Shown: one piece after another, positions 1 through 9,198 of the stretch
How positions within the stretch are numbered: position 1 is the stretch's first letter
How the letters are laid out: every line of letters starts with the position of its first letter
Source of the DNA: Litchfieldella qijiaojingensis
GTDB lineage: Bacteria > Pseudomonadota > Gammaproteobacteria > Pseudomonadales > Halomonadaceae
Direction: 5' to 3'
DNA length: 64,000 nucleotides
NCBI RefSeq assembly: GCF_014651875.1
Contig: NZ_BMXS01000020.1
Coordinates: 1-64,000, forward strand
Notes under the pieces: generated by a model
What the model was told of the DNA's origin: nothing
The model's input: only the letters and a program-made list of their open reading frames with translations
The model's database searches: none
Position numbers and translations under genes: made by a program

Positions 1-332
1 CCACCGGCTCCGAGGTCGGCCTGGCGATGGACGCCGCCGAGGCGCTCACCGCCAAGGGCAACGCGGTGCGCGTGGTGTCGATGCCCTCCACCGACACCTT
101 CGATGCCCAGCCCGCCAGCTACCGCGAATCGGTACTGCCGGCCGGCGTGACCAAGCGCCTGGCCATCGAGGCTAGCCACTTCGCCTACTGGTACAAGTAC
201 GTGGGCCTTAACGGGCGCATCGTCGGAATGGACAGCTTCGGTGAATCGGCCCCGGGTGGCGACCTGTTCAAGCACTTCGGCTTCACCGTCGACAACGTCG
301 TCGAACAGGCTGAAGAGCTGCTGGCCAAGTAA
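1..332 (+). CDS. tkt: Transketolase, C-terminal fragment (cut by window start)
   Basis: Only the last 109 codons are present, read in frame from base 3 and ending in TAA. Transketolase is the thiamine-diphosphate enzyme of the non-oxidative pentose phosphate pathway. The fragment has the C-terminal features of the family: a TGSEV segment, the R-V-V-S-M-P-S run, the RLAIEAS block and a closing [16 protein letters not shown] region that resembles the end of bacterial TktA/TktB. A hairpin terminator follows 20 bases after the stop, so the gene ends its transcript. Its position a few kilobases before epd-pgk-fba fits the grouping of tkt with epd/gap, pgk and fba in many proteobacteria. Confidence 0.93.
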   Translation, partial: TGSEVGLAMDAAEALTAKGNAVRVVSMPSTDTFDAQPASYRESVLPAGVTKRLAIEASHFAYWYKYVGLNGRIVGMDSFGESAPGGDLFKHFGFTVDNVVEQAEELLAK

Positions 333-352
333 GCGCCGCATGTAGAAGCGAC

Positions 353-381
353 AAGGGCACGGCGCGAGCCGTGCCCTTTTT
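353..381 (+). terminator. Rho-independent terminator after tkt
   Basis: A perfect 11-bp stem (353-363 with 368-378), a GCGA loop and a T run on the plus strand. It lies between the tkt stop and the convergent fbaB stop and could serve both. Confidence 0.85.
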
Positions 382-406
382 CGTCTCGGGTTGCGTCAGC
401 CTTGCC

Positions 407-1459
407 TCAGGCGATCGTCACGTCCGGCGACAGATACACATCCTGAATGGCGTTCAGCAATTCCACCCCTTCCTTCATCGGTTTCTGGAATGCCTTGCGT
501 CCGGAAATCAGTCCCATGCCACCGGCTCGCTTGTTGATGACCGCGGTACGCACGGCTTCGCCGAGATCGGTGTGCCCCTTGGAACCGCCACCAGAGTTGA
601 TCAGCCCGGCCCGCCCCATGTAACAGTTGGCAACCTGGTAGCGGGCCAGGTCGATGGGGTGATCCGAGGTCAGTTCGTCGTAGACCTTGTCGTGGGTATG
701 CCCAAAACCGACCGCCCGGTAGCCACCGTTGATCTCGGGCAGTTTCTGCTTGACGATGTCGGCCTTGATCGTCGCGGCCAGGTGGTTGGCCTGGCCGGTC
801 AGGTCGGCGGCCACATGATAGTCCTTGCCATCCTTCTTGAATTCCGGGTTGCGTAGATACGCCCACAGCACCGTGGCCATGCCCAACTGGTGAGCCCGCT
901 CGAAAGCCTCGCTGATCTCCATGATCTGCCGTCGGCTCTCGAGCGAGCCGAAATAGATGGTCGCGCCGACCGCCACGCACCCCATATCGTGGGCCTGTTC
1001 CACCTCGGCGAACAGCGTCTGGTCGTACATGGTTGGCAGGCTCAAGGTCTCGTTATGGTTAAGCTTGAGTATCATCGGAATCTTGTGGGCATAGCGCCGC
1101 GCCACCGACGACAGTACCCCCAGCGTCGATGCCACACCGTTGCAGCCCCCCTCGAGCGCCAGCTCGACGATGTTTGCGGGATCGAAATACAACGGGTTAG
1201 GTGCAAAGGATGCACCCGCCGAGTGTTCGATGCCCTGGTCCACCGGCAATAGGCTCAGATAGCCCGTACCCGCCAGGCGTCCATGCTGGAACAGTGCCTG
1301 CATGTTGCGCATCACCGCGGGGCTACGGTCGCTATCGGCCACCACCCGATCGATGAAATCCGGACCAGGCAGGTGCAAGCTATCGCGGCGAATTCCTTCA
1401 CAAGTATGGCCAAGCAGGTGATCGGCCTCTTCACCCAGCAGTTTGGCAATATCCGTCAT
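407..1459 (-). CDS. fbaB: Fructose-bisphosphate aldolase, class I (DhnA/FbaB type)
   Basis: A 350-residue protein, the same length as E. coli FbaB. It cleaves fructose 1,6-bisphosphate to dihydroxyacetone phosphate and glyceraldehyde 3-phosphate through a Schiff base, without metal. The probable Schiff-base lysine is K237 in ADIVKQK, and the VDQGIEHS motif sits near residue 74. The frame is open 37 codons further upstream, but I place the start at the ATG at 1459, because it is preceded by AGGAAGGGGAC and gives the family length. The gene converges on tkt. A class II aldolase lies at 6172-7236, so the cell has both mechanistic types. Confidence 0.93.
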   Translation of the reverse strand: MTDIAKLLGEEADHLLGHTCEGIRRDSLHLPGPDFIDRVVADSDRSPAVMRNMQALFQHGRLAGTGYLSLLPVDQGIEHSAGASFAPNPLYFDPANIVELALEGGCNGVASTLGVLSSVARRYAHKIPMILKLNHNETLSLPTMYDQTLFAEVEQAHDMGCVAVGATIYFGSLESRRQIMEISEAFERAHQLGMATVLWAYLRNPEFKKDGKDYHVAADLTGQANHLAATIKADIVKQKLPEINGGYRAVGFGHTHDKVYDELTSDHPIDLARYQVANCYMGRAGLINSGGGSKGHTDLGEAVRTAVINKRAGGMGLISGRKAFQKPMKEGVELLNAIQDVYLSPDVTIA

Positions 1460-1570
1460 CGTCGTGTCCCCTTCCTGTGGATCGGTTTCTGTTCTTCCAA
1501 GCGTAGAGGAAGAATTTCGCAGTGATGAGTCCTGATCGCAAGTCAGCCGCTCATCTGATCGATCTGACAA

Positions 1571-1605
1571 GAAAGGCGCTCTCCAGTCTTCGGAGAGCGC
1601 CTCTT
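1571..1605 (-). terminator. Hairpin terminator after the hsp20 pair
   Basis: A perfect 11-bp inverted repeat (1574-1584 with 1592-1602). On the minus strand it is followed by TTTCTT, directly downstream of the small heat-shock gene that stops at 1634. Confidence 0.7.
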
Positions 1606-1633
1606 CGTTCGTCTCACACCCAGAAGGTGCGTA

Positions 1634-2029
1634 TCAGGCCGCCTTGACATCGATGCGGCGACTGCGATGAGTGTCTTTCTTGGGCAGTACCAGATGCAGG
1701 ACGCCGTTATCGACCTTGGCCTCGATAGCATCGGTATCGATCTCGTGGCTCAAGGTAAAACGCCGAGCATAGCGTTGGGCACGAATTTCCGCGTAAGTCG
1801 CGGAAATGCCCTCCGGCATCTCGATCTGGATCTCGCCCTCCAGACTGAGCACGTTGTTGTCCACCTCGATACTCAATCCCTCGCGCTTCACGCCGGGCAT
1901 GTCGGCGATGATGTGCAGGGCATTGTCCTCTTCATAGATGTCCACCGGCGGCAACAAGGCACGCAACTGTTCTTTCCGCTCGCGTGTGGCGACATCCTGG
2001 GAAGTTTCACGCTTGGTGACATCGTTCAT
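1634..2029 (-). CDS. Hsp20-family small heat-shock protein (second of a pair)
   Basis: A 131-residue alpha-crystallin-domain chaperone, an ATP-independent holdase that binds unfolding cytoplasmic proteins. The alpha-crystallin domain spans roughly residues 25-131, with the D-M-P-G-V segment near residue 43 and the diagnostic NGVLHLVLPK strand near residue 108. The C-terminus lacks the usual I-x-I extension and ends DVKAA. The start at 2029 has a strong AGGAGGT eight bases upstream. It lies 21 bases behind another Hsp20 gene and is surely co-transcribed with it. The two proteins are paralogues of different length, like IbpA/IbpB-type pairs. Confidence 0.93.
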   Translation of the reverse strand: MNDVTKRETSQDVATRERKEQLRALLPPVDIYEEDNALHIIADMPGVKREGLSIEVDNNVLSLEGEIQIEMPEGISATYAEIRAQRYARRFTLSHEIDTDAIEAKVDNGVLHLVLPKKDTHRSRRIDVKAA

Positions 2030-2050
2030 GATGGCTCACCTCCTTATCGC

Positions 2051-2512
2051 TTACGCTGCCTTGATCTCGATACGACGTGGTTTCAGCTCTTCGCGCTTGG
2101 GCAAGAGCACTTCGAAGACACCGTTGTGGAAACGGGCCTCCGCACGATCGGCATCCAATCCATCAGGCAGTGCGATGGAGCGCGCGAACTCGCCGCTAAA
2201 CCGCTCACGGCGGAAGTAGGGGCGCCGCTCTTCACTTTCCGACTTGGGTGTCGGCACCTCGCGCTTGCCTCGCAAGGTCAGTACATTGTTCTGCACGCTG
2301 ACGTCCAGGTCGGAAGCGGTCAGACCGGGGGCGAAGACATAGACGCGGATAGCATCGTCGGTACTCCCGACATTGATCATCGGAAAGCTGCCGCGCGGCA
2401 CCGAGCGAATATCCGCCGCACCGGTTTCCGGGAAGAACTCATCCATCATCTGCCGGAACCAGTCCAGGCCCTGGAACTGGTCAGTATCGAAACGCCAGAG
2501 ATCTCCGAACAT
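2051..2512 (-). CDS. Hsp20-family small heat-shock protein (first of a pair)
   Basis: A 153-residue small heat-shock protein. The alpha-crystallin domain covers about residues 40-150 and contains FAPGL and the NGVFEVLLPK strand; the C-terminus ends EIKAA, almost identical to the neighbour. A GTG at 2521 is in frame, but GGGAGG abuts it directly. The same GGGAGG lies eight bases before the ATG at 2512, so I start there. The gene leads a two-gene stress operon with 1634-2029. I did not find a convincing heat-shock promoter between 2513 and 2655, so heat control is expected from the family, not shown. Confidence 0.92.
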   Translation of the reverse strand: MFGDLWRFDTDQFQGLDWFRQMMDEFFPETGAADIRSVPRGSFPMINVGSTDDAIRVYVFAPGLTASDLDVSVQNNVLTLRGKREVPTPKSESEERRPYFRRERFSGEFARSIALPDGLDADRAEARFHNGVFEVLLPKREELKPRRIEIKAA

Positions 2513-2655
2513 ATCGAACACCTCCCATGCTATGCAGGTTTTCTGTTTTGCGGGTCAACCCTAACCGCGGTACCTTGAGCTTCGCGCTCACCCAGGTTCC
2601 GTATCTGTAAAATAGGTACAGCGCAACGATTTTCAAGGCCCTGCCAAGGACGACC

Positions 2656-3048
2656 ATGTCGATATTACGCGGCTTTCTGTGGCTGCTCGGGTTTCTGATA
2701 CTCGGCGATATCCTGGTGACACTGCTGGGACTGCCCATTTCCCGCGGCGTCGCCGGAATGCTGCTGATTGCGATCTGGCTGATGTTGCACGGACGGCTGG
2801 ATGACGATATCGCCACCGCCAGCCAGGCGCTGATTCGATTGCTGGCGATGCTGATCATGCCTGGTGTGGTCGGCGTCTTCTTCATCGCCGATGAGTTTGC
2901 CGGCCAGTGGCTAGCGGTAGCGGTCGCCCTAATCGTCGGCACCATGCTCAGCGTATTGACCACGCTATGGCTCATGCTGCGCTTCATGCCCAAGTCTGCC
3001 CGATCCAGTGAGGAGTCGACGACCAAGGCAGGTCATCCCCATGAGTGA
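2656..3048 (+). CDS. CidA/LrgA-family inner-membrane protein
   Basis: A 130-residue, very hydrophobic protein with about four membrane segments and a short polar tail. It is a member of the CidA/LrgA holin-like family. The family has been linked to autolysis control and, in several bacteria and plants, to export or import of small carboxylates such as pyruvate and glycolate. The MPGVVGVFFIADEF stretch near residue 75 is typical. It overlaps the lrgB-type gene by eight bases (ATGAGTGA), which indicates translational coupling into a two-component membrane complex. Whether it is LrgA or CidA cannot be told from sequence alone. Confidence 0.88.
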   Translation: MSILRGFLWLLGFLILGDILVTLLGLPISRGVAGMLLIAIWLMLHGRLDDDIATASQALIRLLAMLIMPGVVGVFFIADEFAGQWLAVAVALIVGTMLSVLTTLWLMLRFMPKSARSSEESTTKAGHPHE

Positions 3049-3751
3049 ATTACGTGACCACTTGTTGAACACCCCCGTCCTGGCCATCGCCCTGACGCTT
3101 GCCGCCTATCTCGCCGGCCTCAAGGCCTTCGAAAAACTCGGCCGGCCAAGCTGGTGCCCACCGGTGCTGCTCGCTTCCCTGCTGACGGCGGCGACATTAT
3201 GGCTACTGTCCATCGATTACACCGATTACCGACGTGGCGCCGCCTGGTTGATACTGCTGCTCGGCCCGGCCACGGTGGCTCTCGGCGTGCCGCTGTACCA
3301 GCAGGTGCATCATATCCGTGCCCTGTGGCGACCGATCCTGATCAGCCTGCCACCCGCCGCCATGCTTGCCGCCTTCTATTCCGTCGCCCTGGCCTGGGCT
3401 CTTGGCGCCTCTCCTCGAGTGCTGGCCTCCTTGGCCCCCAAGTCGGTCACCGCCCCCATCGCCATCGGCATCACCGAGCAAATCGGCGGCTCCATCCCGC
3501 TGATGATGGGCGGCTTGCTGATCACTGGGGTGATGGCCACCACCTGCGTTGGATTTTTAGCCAAACGCCTGCGGATTACCGATCAACGGGTACTGGGCTT
3601 CGTACTTGGCGTCAACGGCCACGCCATCGGCACCGTGCGCGCCTTCGAACTCGGCCCCACCGCCGGCGCTTTCGCCTCGCTGGGCATGAGCCTGACCGGT
3701 ATATTCACCGCACTGTTCCTGCCGCTGGCGTGGCGGGTGTTGGGGGTGTGA
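3041..3751 (+). CDS. LrgB/CidB-family membrane protein
   Basis: A 236-residue polytopic membrane protein of the LrgB family. The most conserved block, APKSVTAPIAIGI near residues 135-150, is intact, and a second family block VLGVNGHAIGT follows near residue 190. I start at the ATG at 3041, inside the end of the LrgA-like gene, because the eight-base overlap is the usual arrangement for this pair. Together the two genes form an lrgAB/cidAB-type operon. No lytTR or LysR-type regulator, the common partner of such operons, lies next to them. Confidence 0.9.
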   Translation: MSELRDHLLNTPVLAIALTLAAYLAGLKAFEKLGRPSWCPPVLLASLLTAATLWLLSIDYTDYRRGAAWLILLLGPATVALGVPLYQQVHHIRALWRPILISLPPAAMLAAFYSVALAWALGASPRVLASLAPKSVTAPIAIGITEQIGGSIPLMMGGLLITGVMATTCVGFLAKRLRITDQRVLGFVLGVNGHAIGTVRAFELGPTAGAFASLGMSLTGIFTALFLPLAWRVLGV

Positions 3752-3859
3752 TTTCCAAAAATTGGAGACATTGACTACAAGCTTGCGACCACCACCTTGG
3801 TCAAGAACACCGCTTATACGCTAGAATCGCCTTTTTCCCTGGTTGCCGAGCTCCTGTTC

Positions 3860-4900
3860 ATGGCCTATCGCATCGCCATCAATGGTTACGGCCGTATCGG
3901 CCAATGCGTACTGCGTGCGCTGATGGAGCGCGCCCCGCATGCGGCTGCCCCAGAGCTGCAGGTCGTGGCGATCAATGAACTGTCCGATCTCGACACCATT
4001 GCCTACCTGACCCGCTACGACACCACCCATGGCCGTTTCCCGGGCCGTGTCGAAGTCGAGGGCAGCCGCCTGATCATCGACGGTCAGGCCATCGAGGTGA
4101 TTTCCGAAGCCGAGCCCACGGAACTGCCGTGGAAGGCACTGGATGTCGACCTGGTGCTGGAATGCTCGGGAAGCTTCAAGGATCGTGCGACCGCGGAGCG
4201 ACATCTCGATTCCGGCGCCCGCCGTCTGCTGTTCTCCCAGCCCGCCGAAAGCGATGTCGATGCCACCATCGTCTGTGGTATCAACGAAACCAGTCTCGCC
4301 CCACACCATCGCATCGTTTCGGCGGCGTCGTGCACCACCAATTGCTTGATTCCGGTGCTTACCGTGCTCGACAACGCCCTGGGCGTGGAACACGGCGTCA
4401 CCACCACTATTCACTCGGCGATGAACGACCAGCCGGTGATCGACGCCTATCACCGCAGCGACCTGCGCCTGACCCGCTCGGCCATGCACTCCATCGTGCC
4501 GGTGGATACTGGCCTGGCACGTGGCATCAACCGATTGATGCCGCATCTGGCGGATCGCATCCAGTGCCTGCACGTACGCGTGCCGACGATCAATGTCTCG
4601 GCCATGGACCTGTCGATCTGCGTGCGTCGCGACACGACTGCCGAAGAGGTGAACGCGCTGCTCGCCCAAGCCTCCCGAGAACGTCTTGCCGGGTTGCTGG
4701 GTTTCACCGAGGAGCCCATGGCTTCGATCGACTTCAACCACGATCCCCGCTCCGGTATCGTGGACGCCACTCAGACTCGGGTGGCCGGTGACCGACTGAT
4801 CAAGCTGCTGTGCTGGTTCGACAACGAGTGGGGATTTGCCAACCGCATGCTCGATGTCGCCAGGCACTTGGCACGCCTGGATCTTCCCTCTGCTTCCTAA
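3860..4900 (+). CDS. epd: D-erythrose-4-phosphate dehydrogenase (GapA-like)
   Basis: A 346-residue NAD-dependent dehydrogenase of the glyceraldehyde-3-phosphate dehydrogenase superfamily. The N-terminal NGYGRIGQ dinucleotide fold and the catalytic cysteine C158 in SAASCTTN are intact. Several positions match Epd rather than Gap[12 protein letters not shown] near residue 193, [12 protein letters not shown], and the end [14 protein letters not shown]. Epd oxidises erythrose 4-phosphate to 4-phosphoerythronate for pyridoxal phosphate synthesis. The ATG at 3860 starts the Rossmann fold directly. It is followed 31 bases later by pgk, as in the classic epd-pgk-fba operon. A dual role as glycolytic GAPDH cannot be excluded, since no other gap gene is seen here. 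Confidence 0.88.
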   Translation: MAYRIAINGYGRIGQCVLRALMERAPHAAAPELQVVAINELSDLDTIAYLTRYDTTHGRFPGRVEVEGSRLIIDGQAIEVISEAEPTELPWKALDVDLVLECSGSFKDRATAERHLDSGARRLLFSQPAESDVDATIVCGINETSLAPHHRIVSAASCTTNCLIPVLTVLDNALGVEHGVTTTIHSAMNDQPVIDAYHRSDLRLTRSAMHSIVPVDTGLARGINRLMPHLADRIQCLHVRVPTINVSAMDLSICVRRDTTAEEVNALLAQASRERLAGLLGFTEEPMASIDFNHDPRSGIVDATQTRVAGDRLIKLLCWFDNEWGFANRMLDVARHLARLDLPSAS

Positions 4901-4931
4901 TTCTGGCTTGCAACTTCGAGGACCACGACCG

Positions 4932-6104
4932 ATGAACGTACGCAAGATGACCGACCTCGACCTCGCGGGACAGCGCGTGCTGATCCGCGAAGACCTGAAC
5001 GTACCGATCAAGAATGGCCGTGTGACCAGCGATGCCCGCCTGCGCGCCAGCCTGCCGACCATCCAGGCCGCCGTGGACGCGGGTGCCGGGGTGATGCTGA
5101 TGAGCCACCTGGGCCGTCCCACCGAAGGTGAACCCGCGGAGGAGTTTTCGCTGGCACCTGTGGCCGAGCACTTGGGTGAATTGCTGGGTCGCCCGGTTCG
5201 CCTGGTCAAGGACTATCTCGGTGTCAACGTCGATCTTGCCAGTGGCGAGATAGTGCTGCTCGAGAACGTGCGCTTCAACGCGGGCGAGAAGAAAGATGCC
5301 GAAGAATTGGCCAAGCAGTACGCCGCGCTGTGCGACATCTACGTCATGGACGCCTTCGGCACCGCTCACCGCGCCCAGGCTTCGACTCACGGGGTGGCGC
5401 GTTTCGCCCCCACCGCGTGTGCCGGTCCCCTGCTGGCCCGCGAACTCGAGGCCCTGGAGAAAGCACTGGCCACCCCCGCGCGCCCCATGGTTGCCATCGT
5501 CGGCGGCTCCAAGGTTTCCACCAAGCTCGAAGTACTCAACGCCCTCGCCGAAAAGTGCGATCAGTTGATCGTCGGCGGCGGCATTGCCAATACCTTCATC
5601 GCCGCAGCCGGTTACAACGTCGGCAAGTCGCTCTATGAAGCTGACCTGGTTGACCAGGCGCTGGCGCTGATGGAGAAAGTCGACATTCCGCTGCCCAGCG
5701 ATGTGGTCGTGGCTACCGAGTTTTCGGAATCCGCCGAAGCCGTGGTCAAGGGCGTAGAGCATGTCACCGACGACGAGATGATCCTCGACATCGGACCGAT
5801 GACTGCAGAACGCTTCGCGGCTCTACTCAAGGATGCTGGCACCATCCTGTGGAACGGCCCGGTCGGGGTATTCGAGATCGACCAGTTCGGCCAGGGCACC
5901 GAAGCGCTGTCCCAGGCCATCGCCGCAAGTCCGGCGTTCTCGATCGCCGGCGGCGGTGACACGCTGGCGGCCATCGACAAGTACGGCATCGCCGAGCAGG
6001 TCTCCTACATCTCCACCGGGGGCGGTGCTTTCCTGGAGTATGTGGAAGGCAAGACCCTGCCCGCCGTGGCGGCCCTGGAAGCTGCGGCCCTAGCCGCCAA
6101 GTAA
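4932..6104 (+). CDS. pgk: Phosphoglycerate kinase
   Basis: A 390-residue monomeric kinase that interconverts 1,3-bisphosphoglycerate + ADP and 3-phosphoglycerate + ATP. The N-terminal substrate-binding signature LIREDLNVP, the SHLGRP basic motif, the GGSKVSTK segment of the nucleotide domain and the C-terminal GGGDT loop are all intact. The start ATG at 4932 is preceded by CGAGGACC and gives the normal family length. The gene is the middle member of epd-pgk-fba, with 31 bases before it and 67 after. Confidence 0.97.
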   Translation: MNVRKMTDLDLAGQRVLIREDLNVPIKNGRVTSDARLRASLPTIQAAVDAGAGVMLMSHLGRPTEGEPAEEFSLAPVAEHLGELLGRPVRLVKDYLGVNVDLASGEIVLLENVRFNAGEKKDAEELAKQYAALCDIYVMDAFGTAHRAQASTHGVARFAPTACAGPLLARELEALEKALATPARPMVAIVGGSKVSTKLEVLNALAEKCDQLIVGGGIANTFIAAAGYNVGKSLYEADLVDQALALMEKVDIPLPSDVVVATEFSESAEAVVKGVEHVTDDEMILDIGPMTAERFAALLKDAGTILWNGPVGVFEIDQFGQGTEALSQAIAASPAFSIAGGGDTLAAIDKYGIAEQVSYISTGGGAFLEYVEGKTLPAVAALEAAALAAK

Positions 6105-6123
6105 CCCACTATTCCCAAAGTTC

Positions 6124-6151
6124 ATGGCGTGCGCTCCGCCGGCCACGCCAT
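6124..6151 (+). other. Hairpin between pgk and fba
   Basis: An 8-bp perfect stem (6124-6131 with 6144-6151) with a 12-base loop sits just before the fba ribosome-binding region. There is no T run, so it is more likely an RNA-processing or stability element than a terminator. Function is inferred. Confidence 0.35.
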
Positions 6152-6171
6152 ATTCACGCAAAGGTAAGTTC

Positions 6172-7236
6172 ATGGCTCTGATCAGCATGCGCCAATTGCT
6201 GGACCACGCCGCCGAGCACGGCTACGGCGTTCCAGCCTTCAACGTCAACAACCTCGAGCAGATGCGCGCCATCATGGAGGCCGCCGACAAGACCGACTCG
6301 CCGGTCATCGTCCAGGCCTCCGCCGGAGCTCGCAAATACGCCGGCGCGCCTTTCCTGCGCCACCTGATCCTGGCTGCGGTCGAGGAATTTCCGCATATCC
6401 CGGTGGTCATGCATCAGGACCACGGTACTAGCCCCGCGGTCTGCCAGCGCTCCATCCAGCTTGGCTTCTCCTCGGTGATGATGGATGGCTCGCTGGGCGA
6501 GGACGGCAAGACCCCGACCAACTACGAATACAACGTCGACGTCACCCGTCGCACGGTGGAGATGGCGCATGCCTGCGGTGTCTCCGTGGAAGGTGAGCTG
6601 GGTTGCCTGGGCAGCCTGGAAACCGGCATGGCCGGCGAGGAAGACGGTATCGGCGCCGAGGGCACGTTATCCCACGACCAGCTGCTCACCGACCCGGAAG
6701 AGGCCGCCGAGTTCGTAAAGGCCACCCACGTCGACGCCCTGGCCATTGCCATCGGCACCAGCCACGGCGCCTACAAGTTCACCAAGCCGCCCACCGGCGA
6801 TACCCTGTCGATCTCGCGCATCAAGGAGATCCACGAACGCATTCCCAATACTCACCTGGTGATGCACGGCTCCTCTTCAGTGCCGCAGGAGTGGCTGGAG
6901 ATCATCAATGAGTTCGGCGGAAACATCCCCGAGACCTACGGTGTACCGGTCGAGGAGATCGTCGAAGGCATCAGGCACGGTGTGCGCAAGGTCAACATCG
7001 ACACCGACCTGCGCCTGGCCTCCACCGGCGCGGTGCGCCGCTTCCTGGCCCATCACCCGGCCGAGTTCGACCCGCGCAAGTTCCTCAAGGAAACCGTCAG
7101 CGCCATGCGCGATGTCTGTATCGCCCGCTACGAAGCCTTCGGCACCGCCGGCCAGGCCAGCAAGATCAAGCCGATCAGCCTGGAAGCCATAGTAGGCCGT
7201 TACGACAGCGGCGAGCTGGATCCCAAGGTGAACTAA
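6172..7236 (+). CDS. fba: Fructose-bisphosphate aldolase, class II (Calvin-cycle subtype)
   Basis: A 354-residue zinc-dependent aldolase. The zinc site and catalytic region MHQDHGTSP (H81, D83, H84) and the later YGVPVEEI and [10 protein letters not shown] blocks are those of the CbbA-like class II A/B subtype found in many proteobacteria. The ATG at 6172 follows AAAGGTAAG. It is the last gene of the epd-pgk-fba operon, and two hairpins follow its stop. It forms a non-homologous pair with the class I enzyme at 407-1459. The cbbA name can apply by homology, but no other Calvin-cycle gene is present. Confidence 0.96.
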   Translation: MALISMRQLLDHAAEHGYGVPAFNVNNLEQMRAIMEAADKTDSPVIVQASAGARKYAGAPFLRHLILAAVEEFPHIPVVMHQDHGTSPAVCQRSIQLGFSSVMMDGSLGEDGKTPTNYEYNVDVTRRTVEMAHACGVSVEGELGCLGSLETGMAGEEDGIGAEGTLSHDQLLTDPEEAAEFVKATHVDALAIAIGTSHGAYKFTKPPTGDTLSISRIKEIHERIPNTHLVMHGSSSVPQEWLEIINEFGGNIPETYGVPVEEIVEGIRHGVRKVNIDTDLRLASTGAVRRFLAHHPAEFDPRKFLKETVSAMRDVCIARYEAFGTAGQASKIKPISLEAIVGRYDSGELDPKVN

Positions 7237-7260
7237 GCTCACCTCGCTGCCCAGCATAAA

Positions 7261-7348
7261 GACGGCGCTTGTCGCCGTCCTGGTGCGACTTCCATCAACC
7301 GCGCCGGCAGACAACACGCAAGCCGCCCCGGGCCGTAGCCCGGGGCGG
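7261..7348 (+). terminator. Two GC-rich hairpins downstream of fba
   Basis: The first stem is GACGGCG/CGCCGTC (7261-7279). The second is a perfect 11-bp stem (7323-7333 with 7338-7348) with a CGTA loop. Neither is followed by a T run, so termination here may need Rho, or the hairpins may protect the operon 3' end. Confidence 0.45.
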
Positions 7349-7433
7349 TGCCTTGCACAAGCCAGCGCTAACACTTGCGCCAAGAACAGGAAGCGATGCC
7401 CCCTTCCCTGGAGGGCATCGCGAGGATGCGCCA

Positions 7434-7712
7434 TCAGAAGCCGCCGTTACCTTCTTCCTCTTCTTCCTCCCATTCTTCCTCTTCGCTTTCTTCCTCTTCC
7501 CACTCGTCGGTTCCTTCCGTCTCCTGCTCCTCGTTTTCGTACTCGGTACTGAATCCGGCGCCATTGCCACCGTCATCGGTCACCTGTTCCTGGGCAGGGT
7601 TCTTGTCCTCCTCTTCCTCTTCGTGAAAATCGCCGAAGGCCAGCGGGCTGGTAATCAGGCCAAACGAAACGCCAAAAATGCTGAGCTTCTTGAGGAATTC
7701 CTTGGACATCAT
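7434..7712 (-). CDS. Small, extremely acidic exported protein
   Basis: A 92-residue protein of no recognised family. The first 27 residues look like a signal peptide: MMSKEFLKK followed by a hydrophobic stretch ending SPLAFG. By my count the remaining 65 residues contain 27 Glu and 5 Asp against one Lys and one His, with clusters such as EEEEE, WEEEESEEEE and WEEEEEE, and a GNGGF end. The frame is open far upstream, but GGAGGTG lies six bases before the ATG at 7712, which fixes the start. The acidic part is low complexity and probably disordered. It could bind cations or coat the envelope in salt. That is inference. Confidence 0.75.
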   Translation of the reverse strand: MMSKEFLKKLSIFGVSFGLITSPLAFGDFHEEEEEDKNPAQEQVTDDGGNGAGFSTEYENEEQETEGTDEWEEEESEEEEWEEEEEEGNGGF

Positions 7713-8067
7713 GCTTGCACCTCCATAGGTAGCAGTGCTTGCGTACTTTCCTGAATGTAGAAGCGTGTCACTTCCTGGCAGCGGATCCTTCGCAATGGCC
7801 GTGGAGGCGACCTGCCCCCCATCGCGAATGTCCAGCCCCCCAACGATTGCAGCGTGCGGGCCAATCTGCGCCATGGGCACAAAAAACCCGGACAAAACAG
7901 CCAACTGAGAATAATTCCCCCACGTTCCCTCAGAGTCGGAAAGGCCGAATTTCCGGGCCTGGGCATGGTGACATGTGACACATGGGTCACGGCGACACGT
8001 GATTGCTGCCCGCCGAAGAGGCAAGGACATCTGCGGGGGAAGGCGACTTTTGTCTAATCAGGAGGCG
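7713..8067. other. Intergenic region between the acidic-protein gene and the lacI-type gene
   Basis: I see no gene here. It should carry the promoter of the minus-strand acidic-protein gene. Around 7968-7990 there are several GTGAC/GTCAC elements in inverted orientation, but the spacing does not fit a CRP site. Confidence 0.4.
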
Positions 8068-8110
8068 TTGCCCAAGCCGACCAGGCGAACTAGGATGGGA
8101 ACGTTCCCAT
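8068..8110 (+). promoter_or_regulatory. Promoter and 16-bp palindromic operator of the lacI-type operon
   Basis: TTGCCC (8068-8073) and TAGGAT (8091-8096) are spaced by 17 bases, a sigma-70-like arrangement. The -10 region runs into ATGGGAACGTTCCCAT (8095-8110), a perfect 16-bp palindrome with a central CG, the typical shape of a LacI-family operator. It lies 17 bases before the regulator start. Binding there would block RNA polymerase, so the operon is probably autorepressed and released by a sugar-acid effector. The sites are seen; the binding protein is inferred. Confidence 0.7.
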
Positions 8111-8127
8111 TTCATCGCCATGCTGCC

Positions 8128-9198
8128 ATGCCCCGTACTACGCCACACCGCGCCACCATCCTGCAGGTTGCCCGAGAGGCTGGCGTCTCCAAGACCAGCG
8201 TATCGCGCTACTTCAGCGACGAGCGCGCCCGGCTGTCGCGCGATATGCAGTCGCGCATCGCCAGCGCCGCGAGGCGCTTGAGCTACCACCCCAACCAGAT
8301 GGCCCGCGGCCTCAAGGGCGGACGCTCGCAACTGATCGGCATGTTGGTGGCGGATATCCGCAACCCCTTTTCGGTGGCGGTAATGCATGGCGTGGAGCAG
8401 GCCTGTCGGGAACGAGGGTTCTCGCTACTGGTATGCAATACCGATAACGACCCGGCACAGGAGCGAGAACACCTGGCACTGCTGGCGTCGTACCGGGTCG
8501 AAGGGCTGGTGATCAACGCTGCCGGACAGCCCAGTCGCGAGCTGCGTGCCCTGGCCGCCCAGGGTACGCCGCTGGTGCTACTCGATCGGATGCTGAGCGA
8601 TTTCGAGGCCGACGTGGTAGGGCTCGACAATACCCAGACCATCGACATGGCCCTCGACCATCTCCGCCAGCAGGGCTACGACAACGTCCTGTACCTAAGC
8701 GAGCCCGTGGCCCAGGCTAGTTCGCGACAGGCACGCCTGAAGCATTTCGAGCAGCGGTTGGCGGACGACCCGACGCTACGCGGCGAGGCCCACAGCTTGG
8801 CCCTTGCCGAAGACAATCGCTTGCAGGACGTCATCGCCGGCTTTCTTTCGCAAGCCTCGGGTTCCGCCCCCGCGATACTTTGCGGCAATGGCAATGTCAC
8901 TCTGGCGGTCGCCCATGCCTTGCAGGCCCGAGGGGCCAGGCTAGGCGAGATCGGGCTGCTGGGCATCGACGAGTTGGAATGGTGCAACCTGGTCGGCCCC
9001 GGCATCACCACCCTGGCCCAGCCCACCGACGCCATCGGCCGTGCGGCCGTGCACAACCTGCTGCAGCGGCTGGAGGAGCCACAGCGCCAGGCGCCACCGA
9101 AGCGCACACACTACCAGGCACGCCTGATCCTCCGAGGGTCGACGTGTCGCCCGAACACTCCCGACCAGTACGATTCAGTTTCCCAGGAGCGGCCATGA
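8128..9198 (+). CDS. LacI-family transcriptional regulator of a sugar-acid operon
   Basis: A 356-residue repressor. The helix-turn-helix is at residues 10-29 (VAREAGVSKTSVSRY), followed by the hinge sequence YHPNQMARGL. A periplasmic-binding-protein-like effector domain covers the rest (GMLVADIRNPF near residue 73). An in-frame ATG at 8095 lies inside the operator palindrome, so the start at 8128 is preferred. The stop overlaps the start of the kinase gene (ATGA), which couples regulator and enzymes in one operon. The neighbours resemble the PtxS-controlled 2-ketogluconate genes of pseudomonads, so 2-ketogluconate or its 6-phosphate is the likely ligand. Confidence 0.88.
   Translation: MPRTTPHRATILQVAREAGVSKTSVSRYFSDERARLSRDMQSRIASAARRLSYHPNQMARGLKGGRSQLIGMLVADIRNPFSVAVMHGVEQACRERGFSLLVCNTDNDPAQEREHLALLASYRVEGLVINAAGQPSRELRALAAQGTPLVLLDRMLSDFEADVVGLDNTQTIDMALDHLRQQGYDNVLYLSEPVAQASSRQARLKHFEQRLADDPTLRGEAHSLALAEDNRLQDVIAGFLSQASGSAPAILCGNGNVTLAVAHALQARGARLGEIGLLGIDELEWCNLVGPGITTLAQPTDAIGRAAVHNLLQRLEEPQRQAPPKRTHYQARLILRGSTCRPNTPDQYDSVSQERP

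Noticed and set aside
7447-7520. A polypyrimidine tract that might be a microsatellite or triplex-forming element
   Set aside because: It is explained by Glu codons of the acidic exported protein and is not a regular repeat.
7968-7990. Inverted GTGAC/GTCAC elements resembling a CRP site
   Set aside because: The half-sites are eight bases apart, not six, and the outer bases do not match.
8095-8127. An upstream ATG for the LacI-type gene
   Set aside because: It lies inside the operator palindrome, and the -10 element overlaps it, so it cannot be well translated.
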